Origin: Bacteroidota bacterium | GTDB taxonomy: Bacteria > Bacteroidota > Bacteroidia > Chitinophagales > Saprospiraceae | Reading direction: 5' to 3' | Assembly (NCBI GenBank): GCA_030147525.1 | Contig: JASBVF010000058.1 | Location: 124,001-188,000, forward strand | Length of the DNA stretch: 64,000 bases | Part shown: piece by piece, positions 25,232-32,458 of the stretch | Numbering within the stretch: position 1 is the stretch's first letter | Layout of the letters: the number at the start of each line of letters is the position of its first letter | Made by a program: the position numbers and the translations under genes | The notes under the pieces: model-generated | What the model saw: the letters and a program-made list of their open reading frames with translations, nothing else | Databases searched by the model: none | Told to the model about the DNA's origin: nothing

Positions 25232-25249
25232 GGATATTTGAAAGTGGGG

Positions 25250-25330
25250 AAGGCGCAGGAGGTAATTGCCGCTGCGTTGAACTCTTGCCGGAGCGAAAAA
25301 GATGCAGTATACTTGCAAGAACTAAGAAGG
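25250..25330 (+). repeat. Degenerate REP element R2 (core 25262-25288)
   Basis: It keeps the central TGCCGCTGCG and the conserved tail GATGCAGTATACTTGCAAG AACTAA, but the core arms are eroded (TAATTG versus ACTCTTGC). Same order as R1 relative to the pump tail repeat. Confidence 0.75.
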
Positions 25331-25365
25331 GCGTTTTTTTTTAATAACTAAAAAAACTTAAAACG

Positions 25366-26127
25366 ATGAAACCAATTCAACTTATTGGATTCTTCATTCT
25401 TTCCTTTATTATAAAATGGATAAATACCTATATAACTGGGGGATCAATTAATTACGCCCTAATTTTAGGAAGTGCTTTAGGACTATTCGTATTTGCTTTG
25501 ATAACAGTGTTCGTTATAAAAGGATTATTCAAATTGGCAAAGGCAAATTTTTCTGAATCGGCTTTCTTTAAAACCTATTTAATTACATGGTTGCTATTTG
25601 CCTTATTTGGATTTGTAGGTTCGTTGAAGGATGATAGTAAAATAAAAAATGAAGAGCAATTATTTATTTATTCTCCAGAAAGCTGTTTGTATGAAATTAC
25701 ATTTTCTGGAAAACCAATTATAAAAGCTGCATCAGTTTCCACAAATGATGCTTTTTTTAATGGTGAAATAGCTGAAATTAATCTCAAAGACAGGGGTTTT
25801 CAAAGAGTTGAGTTTTATTTAGTAGACTCTCTTACTTTAGAAAATATTGATAAGGAATCGCTTATGGAAATTTTAAACCAATATTCTGTACAAAATGGCT
25901 TGCATAATCCCGAATTTACGTACCGAGAAGGGGATTATGGAAAAAATTTAGAAATGAGAGCTTATAAAACACTAACGAACAAACAAAATAAAGAAGTAAA
26001 TATTACTTACATAGCAAGTCTATACACTTTAGGAAATAACTTAGTTACACTGTATGCAGGGTGTGAATCTGAAAAATTTCCAACAAGTGAGATAAATAGA
26101 TTTCTTAATTCAATCAAAAATAAATAA
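25366..26127 (+). CDS. Membrane protein of unknown function, AT-rich
   Basis: A 253-residue protein with three predicted helices in the first 90 residues (LIGFFILSFIIKWINTYI, NYALILGSALGLFVFALITVFVIKGL, TYLITWLLFALFGFVGSL) and a soluble C-terminal domain of about 160 residues. That domain includes SPESCLYEITFSGKPIIKAASV and a final CESEKFPTSEINRFLNSIKNK, which looks like the PsbP-like beta-sandwich of several Bacteroidota proteins. No enzymatic motif seen. Its base composition matches the preceding HEPN gene and differs from the surrounding core genes, so both may have arrived together. Confidence 0.65.
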   Translation: MKPIQLIGFFILSFIIKWINTYITGGSINYALILGSALGLFVFALITVFVIKGLFKLAKANFSESAFFKTYLITWLLFALFGFVGSLKDDSKIKNEEQLFIYSPESCLYEITFSGKPIIKAASVSTNDAFFNGEIAEINLKDRGFQRVEFYLVDSLTLENIDKESLMEILNQYSVQNGLHNPEFTYREGDYGKNLEMRAYKTLTNKQNKEVNITYIASLYTLGNNLVTLYAGCESEKFPTSEINRFLNSIKNK

Positions 26128-26191
26128 GCATTTGCCCGCTGGCCCACCATCTTCCGCTCCTGCCAGTCCCATTAATTTTCCAAAAACAACC

Positions 26192-26297
26192 CACCTCTTT
26201 GTTTCTCCACGGAGATCTGTTCTCGTCAAAAGTAAAGTCCCGTTTTGTTTAACAAACGTGGCGTGGACGGATCTCCGAGGAGAAACAAAGGGGCGCT
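26192..26297. repeat. Long imperfect inverted repeat (about 27-bp arms)
   Basis: Left arm (26192-26220, containing CTCTTTGTTTCTCCACGGAG) and right arm (about 26269-26297, containing CTCCGAGGAGAAACAAAG) pair with few mismatches. The loop carries a second small dyad, TTTGTT-T-AACAAA. It lies between the AT-rich membrane protein and the convergent toxin gene and could end transcription of either. Confidence 0.7.
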
Positions 26298-26319
26298 GCC
26301 CAAGCCATGTAGTATGTTC

Positions 26320-26607
26320 TCAAACTTCCTGCCCCAGCCGGTTATCCAAATACGAAACGATATAAACAAACTTGTCTCTCACTTCATAAACGAGGGAATA
26401 ATGCTTTGCAATCACGCATTTTCGATAGCCTGGTTTTTTATCGGAAGCTTGAAAGGAAAATGGGAAAGCTGAAATTTGCCGAATCAATTTATCAGTCTTT
26501 TCATCCAGTTTTATTGCAGCATCAAGGGATTTACCTGAGAGGTTTTCAATGATTTCAGCATAATTCCGCTGCGCTCTTTGCGACCAAACAACAGCAAGCA
26601 TGGCCAT
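26320..26607 (-). CDS. RelE/ParE family toxin
   Basis: A 95-residue type II toxin: VVWSQRAQRNYAEIIENLSGKSLDAAIKLDEKTDKLIRQISAFPFSFQ, then RKCVIAKHYSLVYEVRDKFVYIVSYLDNR, the characteristic beta-sheet end of the ParE/RelE fold. The start codon at 26605-26607 overlaps the antitoxin stop (TGATG), so the toxin is translated coupled to and after its antitoxin. The family acts on ribosome-bound mRNA (RelE) or gyrase (ParE); which applies cannot be decided from the sequence. A second ATG two codons later is also possible. Confidence 0.88.
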   Translation of the reverse strand: MAMLAVVWSQRAQRNYAEIIENLSGKSLDAAIKLDEKTDKLIRQISAFPFSFQASDKKPGYRKCVIAKHYSLVYEVRDKFVYIVSYLDNRLGQEV

Positions 26608-26849
26608 CAGTTTTTATGGAGCATTTTCTTTATTCCGGCGCTAACTTCCTCATGTGGAACAACCTTTCCTTCTTCTATGTCTTTGGCGCCAGCTTCAATC
26701 ATTTCTTTTTCATAATCGGAGATTTCGTCCCACCAGTCGGCAGTGACCTGGTGCTTTTTGAAAAAATCCATGACTTGCCTTAAAAAGTCAATGTCATCGG
26801 TATTGACGATCACTTTTATCAAATCATTCTTCAAATCTGCTGTACTCAT
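26607..26849 (-). CDS. Type II antitoxin
   Basis: An 80-residue protein with TDDIDFLRQVMDFFKKHQVTADWWDEISDYEKEMIEAGAKDIEEGKVVPHEEV. The ISxxEKExIExGxxDIExGxxxPHExV block is a well-known antitoxin C-terminus in Bacteroidota ParE/RelE pairs. It wraps the toxin and probably represses the operon through its N-terminal part, although no clear HTH or ribbon motif is visible. It is first in the operon with a 1-base overlap to the toxin. REP elements lie immediately upstream at 26918 and 26998. Confidence 0.85.
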   Translation of the reverse strand: MSTADLKNDLIKVIVNTDDIDFLRQVMDFFKKHQVTADWWDEISDYEKEMIEAGAKDIEEGKVVPHEEVSAGIKKMLHKN

Positions 26850-26910
26850 TTTTCAATTATTTTATTCAAAGTTAAATCATTTTTCAAAAAAGGAAACGGT
26901 AGTTTTATTC

Positions 26911-26950
26911 TGTTCTTGCAAGTGTTGAGCGCAGCGGCACTTGCACTCAG
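26911..26950 (-). repeat. REP element R3 (core 26918-26944)
   Basis: The core is the perfect reverse complement of R1 (arms GCAAGTG ... CACTTGC). It forms an inverted pair with R4, 53 bases away, an arrangement like a bacterial interspersed mosaic element (BIME). Confidence 0.85.
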
Positions 26951-26981
26951 TGGTGCGATCCTGTTAGGTAGGCGGTTTGCG

Positions 26982-27061
26982 GGGAAGTTCACAGGGGGCA
27001 AGTGCCGCTGCGCTTAACACTTGCCGGAACGAGAAAGATGGAGTATACTTGTAAGAACTGG
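26982..27061 (+). repeat. REP element R4 (core 26998-27024)
   Basis: The core has one substitution in the loop (CTTAAC for CTCAAC). The tail with GATGGAGTATACTTGTAAGAACTG matches R1. It is the plus-oriented partner of R3. Confidence 0.85.
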
Positions 27062-27097
27062 GAAACCGCTTCCTCAAACTGTTTTTACCTCAACAAA

Positions 27098-27128
27098 AAA
27101 AAGCGGACCGCTTAAACAGTCCGCTTAA
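27098..27128 (-). terminator. Rho-independent terminator of the 27174 gene
   Basis: AAGCGGAC pairs perfectly with GTCCGCTT around a 10-base loop. On the minus strand it is followed by a run of eight T. It is 46 bases beyond the stop codon at 27174. Confidence 0.82.
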
Positions 27129-27173
27129 AAAATCAAATGAAATAAAATATGCCAAAAGCCAAATTGAAAGCTA

Positions 27174-28166
27174 TTAACTCTCCAACGCCTCCGTCACCGA
27201 TAGATCGAACTCTGCCGTGATCGTCCCCGTGTTTTTTACAATAATATAGGAAGCGCCGGGCGCCCAGCCTGCTTCGGCAGCGTTGGTTAGTGCCGAATCC
27301 ATCGGCAACACGGTGGTTTTGACGGGATTGTCGGCAGCGGAGGAGCTGGCGGAAAAGAAAAATTCCAGTTGCGCCACGTTCGATTTATTGGCGAAAACGC
27401 AACTGTCGGCAGCGCTCAGGTTTAACCTGGCGGGCACCTGCACCGCCGCCGTCATGCCTGCTTCCACGGCGCCGCTGTGCACGAAGCGGCTGTCCGCATC
27501 GTTGGATGGTTTGCGAAGCTCAGCCAAGTCGAAGTAGTTCTCCACAACTTTGATGTTGTTGCGGTACTTGATTTTCAGTTTGCATAAATTATCGTCCAGC
27601 AGATCCGCCAGTACTTTGCGCTGATCTTCTACCATGCTTGACGTAAAATCCTTTGTACCAAAACTCTGCGTTTGTACATTCCGGGCATTTTTCAGCAGCG
27701 CCAGCCTGGTGGCTACATTGGTTGCCGCATCACTCAGCGACGGATAAGTGAGCAGCGTCGTGTGCAGCGCTTCCACGGCTATCATCCGCATATCATATTG
27801 GGTGCGCAAAAACGGCTCCTTGCCATTGGGAAAAATGGCGATATACTCCGGCGTATTTTTTTCATACTGCTGCCGTACCATCGTTTGCCATTCGTCGATC
27901 CATCCTTCGCTCATTTCATTTAAATACTTTTTCCACATGTGCGTGTTGCCCTGGCTTATATTTCCAAAACTGGTGAAGTCGGACATCATGGTTTGATAAA
28001 GTACCGCAGCAGGTTCAAAAATATCGAACATTGCCAGAATGTCAGGGTCTGTTTTCATGGCGTTCAATCGTGCGAGGTGGTGGTTGGAAATGCGGAGCAT
28101 TTTGCGCTTGGAAGTTCTGGTGTTAACTTCAAAGGTGTTGACCAGATAGAGCCAAAGATTTTTCAT
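27174..28166 (-). CDS. Protein of unknown function behind a tandem palindrome array
   Basis: A 330-residue protein without signal peptide or membrane segment. The N-terminal half is helical (ISNHHLARLNAMKTDPDILAMFDIFEPAAVLYQTMMSDFTSFGNISQGNTHMWKKYLNEM). The C-terminal 90 residues look like a beta-sandwich (AAVQVPARLNLSAADSCVFANKSNVAQLEFFFSASSSAADNPVKTTVLPMDS, then YIIVKNTGTITAEFDLSVTE). I do not recognise a family. It has its own terminator. Its 5' region is the 41-bp array at 28401-28623, which is upstream and not translated in this frame. Confidence 0.7.
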   Translation of the reverse strand: MKNLWLYLVNTFEVNTRTSKRKMLRISNHHLARLNAMKTDPDILAMFDIFEPAAVLYQTMMSDFTSFGNISQGNTHMWKKYLNEMSEGWIDEWQTMVRQQYEKNTPEYIAIFPNGKEPFLRTQYDMRMIAVEALHTTLLTYPSLSDAATNVATRLALLKNARNVQTQSFGTKDFTSSMVEDQRKVLADLLDDNLCKLKIKYRNNIKVVENYFDLAELRKPSNDADSRFVHSGAVEAGMTAAVQVPARLNLSAADSCVFANKSNVAQLEFFFSASSSAADNPVKTTVLPMDSALTNAAEAGWAPGASYIIVKNTGTITAEFDLSVTEALES

Positions 28167-28400
28167 TTGTAGAAATCAGGATTGATTGGTTAAGGGGCGC
28201 CACGTCCACTTTTTGAGAAAGCGTTTATGGTGTCCCAGGGAAAATGCCCGGAAGCGCCCGGCCATTTTTTGCTTTTACGAATGGTTTTAAAAATGTTTTA
28301 CTTTTTTTAAAATATTTTTTTCAGGTTCTTTTTACTACCCTACAGCGCTGATTTTTTGCCTATTTTATTCTTTAATTTCAGCCCAAACGTCTCGAATTTG
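28167..28400. other. AT-rich 5' region of the 27174 gene
   Basis: 234 bases upstream of the start at 28166 and before the array. It contains A/T tracts (TTTTAAAAATG, TTTTTTTAAAATATTTTTTTC) and no ORF. No TAnnTTTG box was found with confidence. Confidence 0.5.
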
Positions 28401-28623
28401 TTTGGAATATTCTGAACACCTGTGCAGTTTCCGCACACCTGTTTGGAATATTCTGAACGCCTGTACAGTTTCCGCACACCCGTTTGGAATATTCCGAACG
28501 CCTGTGCAGTTTCTGTACACCTGTTTGGAATATTCCAAACGCCTGTGCAGTTTTCGCATACCTGTTTGGAATATTCTGAACGCCTGTGCAGTTTCCGCAC
28601 ACCCGTTTGGAATATTCCAAGCC
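28401..28623. repeat. 41-bp tandem array, five full copies plus a partial, each with two palindromes
   Basis: Units begin at 28401, 28442, 28483, 28524, 28565 and 28606 (partial), exactly 41 bp apart with no spacers. Each carries a TTTGGAATATTC(C/T)(A/G)AA dyad (perfect TTTGGAATATTCCAAA in unit 4) and a hairpin TGTGC ... GCACA around AGTTTCC. All differences between full units are transitions. The array is open in several frames because 41 is not a multiple of three. It is not a CRISPR: there are no variable spacers. Confidence 0.92.
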
Positions 28624-28645
28624 AATTCAGGTACTTTTTAGCCAT

Positions 28646-28669
28646 AAAAAGCCCGCCGGCCGGGCTTTT
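28646..28669 (-). terminator. Terminator of the helicase/28749 operon
   Basis: AAAAGCCCG at the left pairs with CGGGCTTTT at the right around CCGGC; on the minus strand it ends in a T run. Just inside, CAAGCTTT and AAAGCTTG (28670-28698) form another dyad. It separates the operon end from the 41-bp array. Confidence 0.78.
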
Positions 28670-28748
28670 CAAGCTTTGCAACCGCTTCAAAAGCTTGTAA
28701 AAACAATGTTACAAACAGCTGCAATCTTTCTTTTTGCATTGAAAAGCC

Positions 28749-29237
28749 TCAATCCAACACCGGCAACCGCTTCAACATCCGCCTGATTTCCGGCAATTGT
28801 TTCAGGCATTTTTCCTGGCGGGCGTAAGTCTGGGTATCCTTCAACATCGGATCAATATTGACCACTGCAAACCGGTATAACTTTTCGATGGTGGAAGCGG
28901 GCAGAGGGTTTTCATCTTCTTCTCTGAATCCACGTAAGACCTGGTCCCGCCAGGAAGAAGCAAGCAAACGCCCATAGAGATCGTAGGCGATGTAAAGGGT
29001 GTAAATTTCCCCGTCGTTTAACAGGACGGTTTTATCCGGCTCCACTATATCAAGTTTTTCTGAAAGAGCAGACGCATCAGCCAATAATGTAGGACGGATG
29101 TTTAGCAGTGCAGCCATAAAATCTTCGGGTAATTCATACGATGTATATTTTAAGTTGGCGACAATCCAGCGATTGGCACTTAAACGAAGATCCTCAAAGG
29201 TCATCGGATGGAGTTTTCTGACGGTTTTTATTTTCAT
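28749..29237 (-). CDS. Small protein downstream of the RelE-like/UvrD helicase gene, function unknown
   Basis: A 162-residue, mostly helical protein. A helical N-terminus (MTFEDLRLSANRWIVANLKYTSYELPEDFMAALLNIRPTLLADASAL) is followed by IYTLYIAYDLYGRLLASSWRDQVLRGFREEDENPLPASTIEKLYRFA and a basic C-terminus (KQLPEIRRMLKRLPVLD). No family is recognised. It starts 86 bases after the stop of the helicase gene on the same strand with no terminator between, and both end at the terminator at 28646. It is therefore likely a dedicated partner, perhaps an antitoxin or regulator. That role is inference. Confidence 0.7.
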   Translation of the reverse strand: MKIKTVRKLHPMTFEDLRLSANRWIVANLKYTSYELPEDFMAALLNIRPTLLADASALSEKLDIVEPDKTVLLNDGEIYTLYIAYDLYGRLLASSWRDQVLRGFREEDENPLPASTIEKLYRFAVVNIDPMLKDTQTYARQEKCLKQLPEIRRMLKRLPVLD

Positions 29238-29323
29238 AAAAGGTTTTTATTGTTAAAACGTGAAATAATATGCAACAGCTTGACGGACCGCCGTCCGTCA
29301 GGGTCTTTGCCGCATCTTATCCG

Positions 29324-32212
29324 TTACGCCGGCCAGTCTCGCAGGCTTTCATCGGGGATGCCCTGCAATTCAGCCTCCTCCGCTTTTTTTTCAATCCTGG
29401 ACTCGGAAAACCGGCCGAGCTTCTCGACATACTTATCAAAATCATCCCGAAACTCCTTTAATACGGGGTTTAAGGGAGCGAGGATATCTTTATCGTAAAA
29501 TCCGCAAATTTCAAACATCGTTTTCCAATCGCCGTTCACCTTATATTCAAGCATAATGGTAAGGCAATAATAACTGCCTTTCAGGTTAAAAAACATCGGA
29601 AACTTCTTGCTCATGAATTCATTTTGCTTCAAAAAAGCAGCAACAGTTGCTTTTTTCCGGAAGGTATCACCGGTGATGTCATTCGGCAGGTGGTTGAATA
29701 TTTTGATAAAATCATCGGGATGAAAGGCTGGATACCTCATGTTCTCTTGTTTGAAAAACCAGAACAAATCACGTTGCAGGGCGATCATGACCGACAGGAA
29801 ATAATAAAGCATGAACCTGGAAATTATCACTTCCACCCGATTGTACACTTTTATTTCCAGGTAAGGAGGAAGGATCAGCGAATGCAGCTTTTGATACGTT
29901 TGGGTTGCATATTTTTCATCTTCAAAAACTTTTTTCAGAGCCAGTTGGTGTGCCGTTCTGCCAACCATATCGGTAGCCATCAGGTCGGCGCCCTGATCCA
30001 GCAAGTACTTCACGATGTTCACGGCGCCGGCCATCGTTGCCAGCATTAAAGGCGTAAGGCTAAGTTCATTTTTAACGTCGGGGCCGTATTTTTTAACGAG
30101 CGGCTCAATTTGTTTTACCGAGTCATTGCGGTAAGGAGCCAGCATTCTTGCCATAAGACTGGCCCGTTCCTTTTTAAATAAAATAAAATTCCTGTTTTGC
30201 GAGAATAAATGCAGCAGGCTGACCTGGTCGTTATAAAACAAAGCAATTTCGGACAGGCGCTTTTTATGGCGGAAGAGAAACCTGGCTTCCGATTCAAAAA
30301 GCATGCTGCGAAGCGATATATAGTCGAACAGTGTTATCACCTCCCAATCCGGTTTATGATATTCCAGGTGATCTTTTTTGATAAGTTCCGCCTGCTCATC
30401 CCGGCCAGATTTTATGAGGCGCAGGGCTTCCTGTTCCCATTCTTCTTTGGTAGAATCCTGGTTGTGCATTTCCATGGTTTTGCGCAGGTTCTTCGCTCCC
30501 AGCAACGACAACAGCGGGTGTTTTTCACACGACTCTACGATGTAAATATTGTCTATAGCACGGGTGATGCCGACGTACAAAGCATTGATGTAAAACTTAT
30601 AGGCCTCCAGCGTGCGGTCTTCCTTGTCTCTGGGGCGGCTGAACGACAGTTCCCCGGTCAGGTTTTTTGAGGTAATGCCTTCGCAAATGGCCCCGTATTC
30701 CTTTTCGGCGCTGGAAATGAAATTGTATAAAATAACATACTGATATTCCAGCCCTTTGGCCTCCCTGATGGTGAAAACGAGCGGCGTGGTGAACAGCTTT
30801 TGCGCAGCTTTTTTGTCTTCCTCCCGCAGTACAATGATGGCAATACGGGCGGAGTTGCAGGTACGTTGCTCGATTATTTCCAGCACCTTTTCATTAACCC
30901 TCACGAACTGCACCTTACCTTCTTCGGTCGATTTGGACACCACCTCAAAGGCGCTTTCCTTGTCAAAAGCGCTGAAACGGGCCTGTTTTAATGAAAGCAG
31001 GCGGTTGGCCAATCGAGTGACGGCGATGGAGTTGCGATAATTTCCCGGCAGGAATTTGATAATCTCCCTGCCAACCTGCTGCCCGTGCAACAATCTTTTG
31101 ACGTTGGCCCAGGAGAAGAAATTGGGATGCACCACCTGGTTGGCGTCGCCGCAAAAAACGAAATTGCCGGGCCGTTTGAGGGTGCGGAGAATCAGGCTCA
31201 GCTTCACGCTCGTCATGTCCTGCACCTCGTCCACCACCACCAGATCGTATTCCGGCTGGATCAATTTCCTGCATTCCCAGGAAGCCATATCGAGGTCGTA
31301 CACTTGTTCGGATTTCATCCAGGCGAGGTATTTTTCAAAAATGGCGTACACCTCCTCCCGCTCTTTTTTGAGGAACACGGATTGCCTGACTCCCAGCGCC
31401 AGGTATTCGTCTATTCGCAGCCAGGGTTGCTCCGTGCCCGTCGTTCCACCGATCAAAACGCCCCGGATTTCTTCAAAAAGTTTAAAGCTGTCCCGGATCT
31501 TGTAATTGCTGCGATGCCTGCTGAACCATTGGTCGAAGGTTTTGAAATTATTCTCCTTTTCCTTCGACGGGCAATACCTCGCCACAAATTGCGGGTAACT
31601 GAAAAAATCGACCTGCCGACTGCCTTCGTTCGGGCAGGGCGACGAATCGTATAAGATGCGGGCTTTTTCTGCCAGGTAATCGGAAAGCGTGATGTAAAGG
31701 ACTTTCCCCTCGGAGTAGTTCAGCTTTTCCAGCGTGAGGATGGTCTTTCCGCTGCCGGCCGGCCCCATCAGTATCAGGGGCGTTTGGGAAAAAAGCAGCT
31801 CTTCCTGCGTTTCATCCAGGGAAATGATCTTGTCAAGATAAGTAAATCCGGAGCTTACAGGGTTCAGGTAAGTAATCTCTTCAAAGACGGAATCATCCAT
31901 GGCGGAAGAGTTATGTTCCGGCCACAACTTGCTTTCATCGATGTGGGCGCCCCGCAGGAACTTGCTTTTGGCGTAGTCGTGATTGAGGATCACTTCCAGC
32001 AGCAGCAGGTATTTTTTTCCGTTGTAAACGCCGATTTTAAACAACAGGCGGTTGGTGTCATCCAGTTTTGCCCTGTAAAAACCCAGCACGTTCCGCATTT
32101 TACGGACATCCGCTGACTTGAAATTGCCTTCTTTTAAATAGGAAACTGTTTTATCAAATTGTTTTTTGACAGACTGTGTTTCAAGATGGTTGTAGTAGAG
32201 GATTTGCATCAT
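29324..32212 (-). CDS. RelE-like + UvrD superfamily 1 helicase + ankyrin fusion protein
   Basis: A 962-residue protein. Residues 1-90 resemble the RelE/ParE toxin fold (SVKKQFDKTVSYLKEGNFKSADVRKMRN, then GFYRAKLDDTNRLLFKI and LEVILNHDYAKS). A full SF1 helicase follows: Walker A GPAGSGKT (150-157), Walker B VVVDEVQD (about 325-332), GDANQ (355), NYRN (391), TIREAKGLEY (motif V) and LYVGITRA (motif VI, about 545-552). At 716-765 there is at least one ankyrin repeat (LTPLMLATMAGAVNIVKYLLDQGADLMATDMVGRT), then a roughly 200-residue C-terminal domain. The protein begins with two ATGs (32212 and 32209). Fusion of a toxin-like domain to a DNA helicase suggests a defence or stress system; that is inference. 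Confidence 0.8.
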   Translation of the reverse strand: MMQILYYNHLETQSVKKQFDKTVSYLKEGNFKSADVRKMRNVLGFYRAKLDDTNRLLFKIGVYNGKKYLLLLEVILNHDYAKSKFLRGAHIDESKLWPEHNSSAMDDSVFEEITYLNPVSSGFTYLDKIISLDETQEELLFSQTPLILMGPAGSGKTILTLEKLNYSEGKVLYITLSDYLAEKARILYDSSPCPNEGSRQVDFFSYPQFVARYCPSKEKENNFKTFDQWFSRHRSNYKIRDSFKLFEEIRGVLIGGTTGTEQPWLRIDEYLALGVRQSVFLKKEREEVYAIFEKYLAWMKSEQVYDLDMASWECRKLIQPEYDLVVVDEVQDMTSVKLSLILRTLKRPGNFVFCGDANQVVHPNFFSWANVKRLLHGQQVGREIIKFLPGNYRNSIAVTRLANRLLSLKQARFSAFDKESAFEVVSKSTEEGKVQFVRVNEKVLEIIEQRTCNSARIAIIVLREEDKKAAQKLFTTPLVFTIREAKGLEYQYVILYNFISSAEKEYGAICEGITSKNLTGELSFSRPRDKEDRTLEAYKFYINALYVGITRAIDNIYIVESCEKHPLLSLLGAKNLRKTMEMHNQDSTKEEWEQEALRLIKSGRDEQAELIKKDHLEYHKPDWEVITLFDYISLRSMLFESEARFLFRHKKRLSEIALFYNDQVSLLHLFSQNRNFILFKKERASLMARMLAPYRNDSVKQIEPLVKKYGPDVKNELSLTPLMLATMAGAVNIVKYLLDQGADLMATDMVGRTAHQLALKKVFEDEKYATQTYQKLHSLILPPYLEIKVYNRVEVIISRFMLYYFLSVMIALQRDLFWFFKQENMRYPAFHPDDFIKIFNHLPNDITGDTFRKKATVAAFLKQNEFMSKKFPMFFNLKGSYYCLTIMLEYKVNGDWKTMFEICGFYDKDILAPLNPVLKEFRDDFDKYVEKLGRFSESRIEKKAEEAELQGIPDESLRDWPA

Positions 32213-32458
32213 AAGTTTATAGAGGCTACAATGGTAAAAAAAGGGATAAATATTAAAATTACTTTTATTTGAAACCGGGAAAATTGTTGCAGCAAATTGA
32301 AGAAATATTTTGCAATTTTTTAAAATGTCAGAGGAAGCTTTTTCACCAGGTTAAAAAGCCGGCATAATCAGTCCCCATCCCATCCGCTTCTTTCAAATAG
32401 AAATTGTCAAAAAAGCAGGAAATACTTACGTTAGCGTCTCAAATTAAAATCTGACTTC
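32213..32458. promoter_or_regulatory. Divergent promoter region between helicase and PEP carboxylase genes
   Basis: 246 bases shared by two divergent genes. It is AT-rich, with A/T tracts next to both starts. TACTTACG at about 32428 is an approximate -7 box for the PEP carboxylase gene. No palindrome or operator was recognised. Confidence 0.4.

Larger units (their letters stand above)
26850..27173. other. Gap with REP pair and terminator
   Basis: This gap holds two REP cores in opposite orientation and the terminator of the gene at 27174, listed separately. Upstream of the antitoxin start (26850-26890) no strong promoter match is seen. Confidence 0.6.

Noticed and set aside
28401-28623. Possible CRISPR array
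   Set aside because: Copies are contiguous with no variable spacers, and no cas gene lies within the window.
28340-28700. Overlapping repeat-containing ORFs on both strands in the 41-bp array
   Set aside because: The frames are open because the unit lacks stop codons and the period is not a multiple of three. The predicted peptides repeat at 41-residue intervals in all frames, which indicates DNA-level, not protein-level, constraint.
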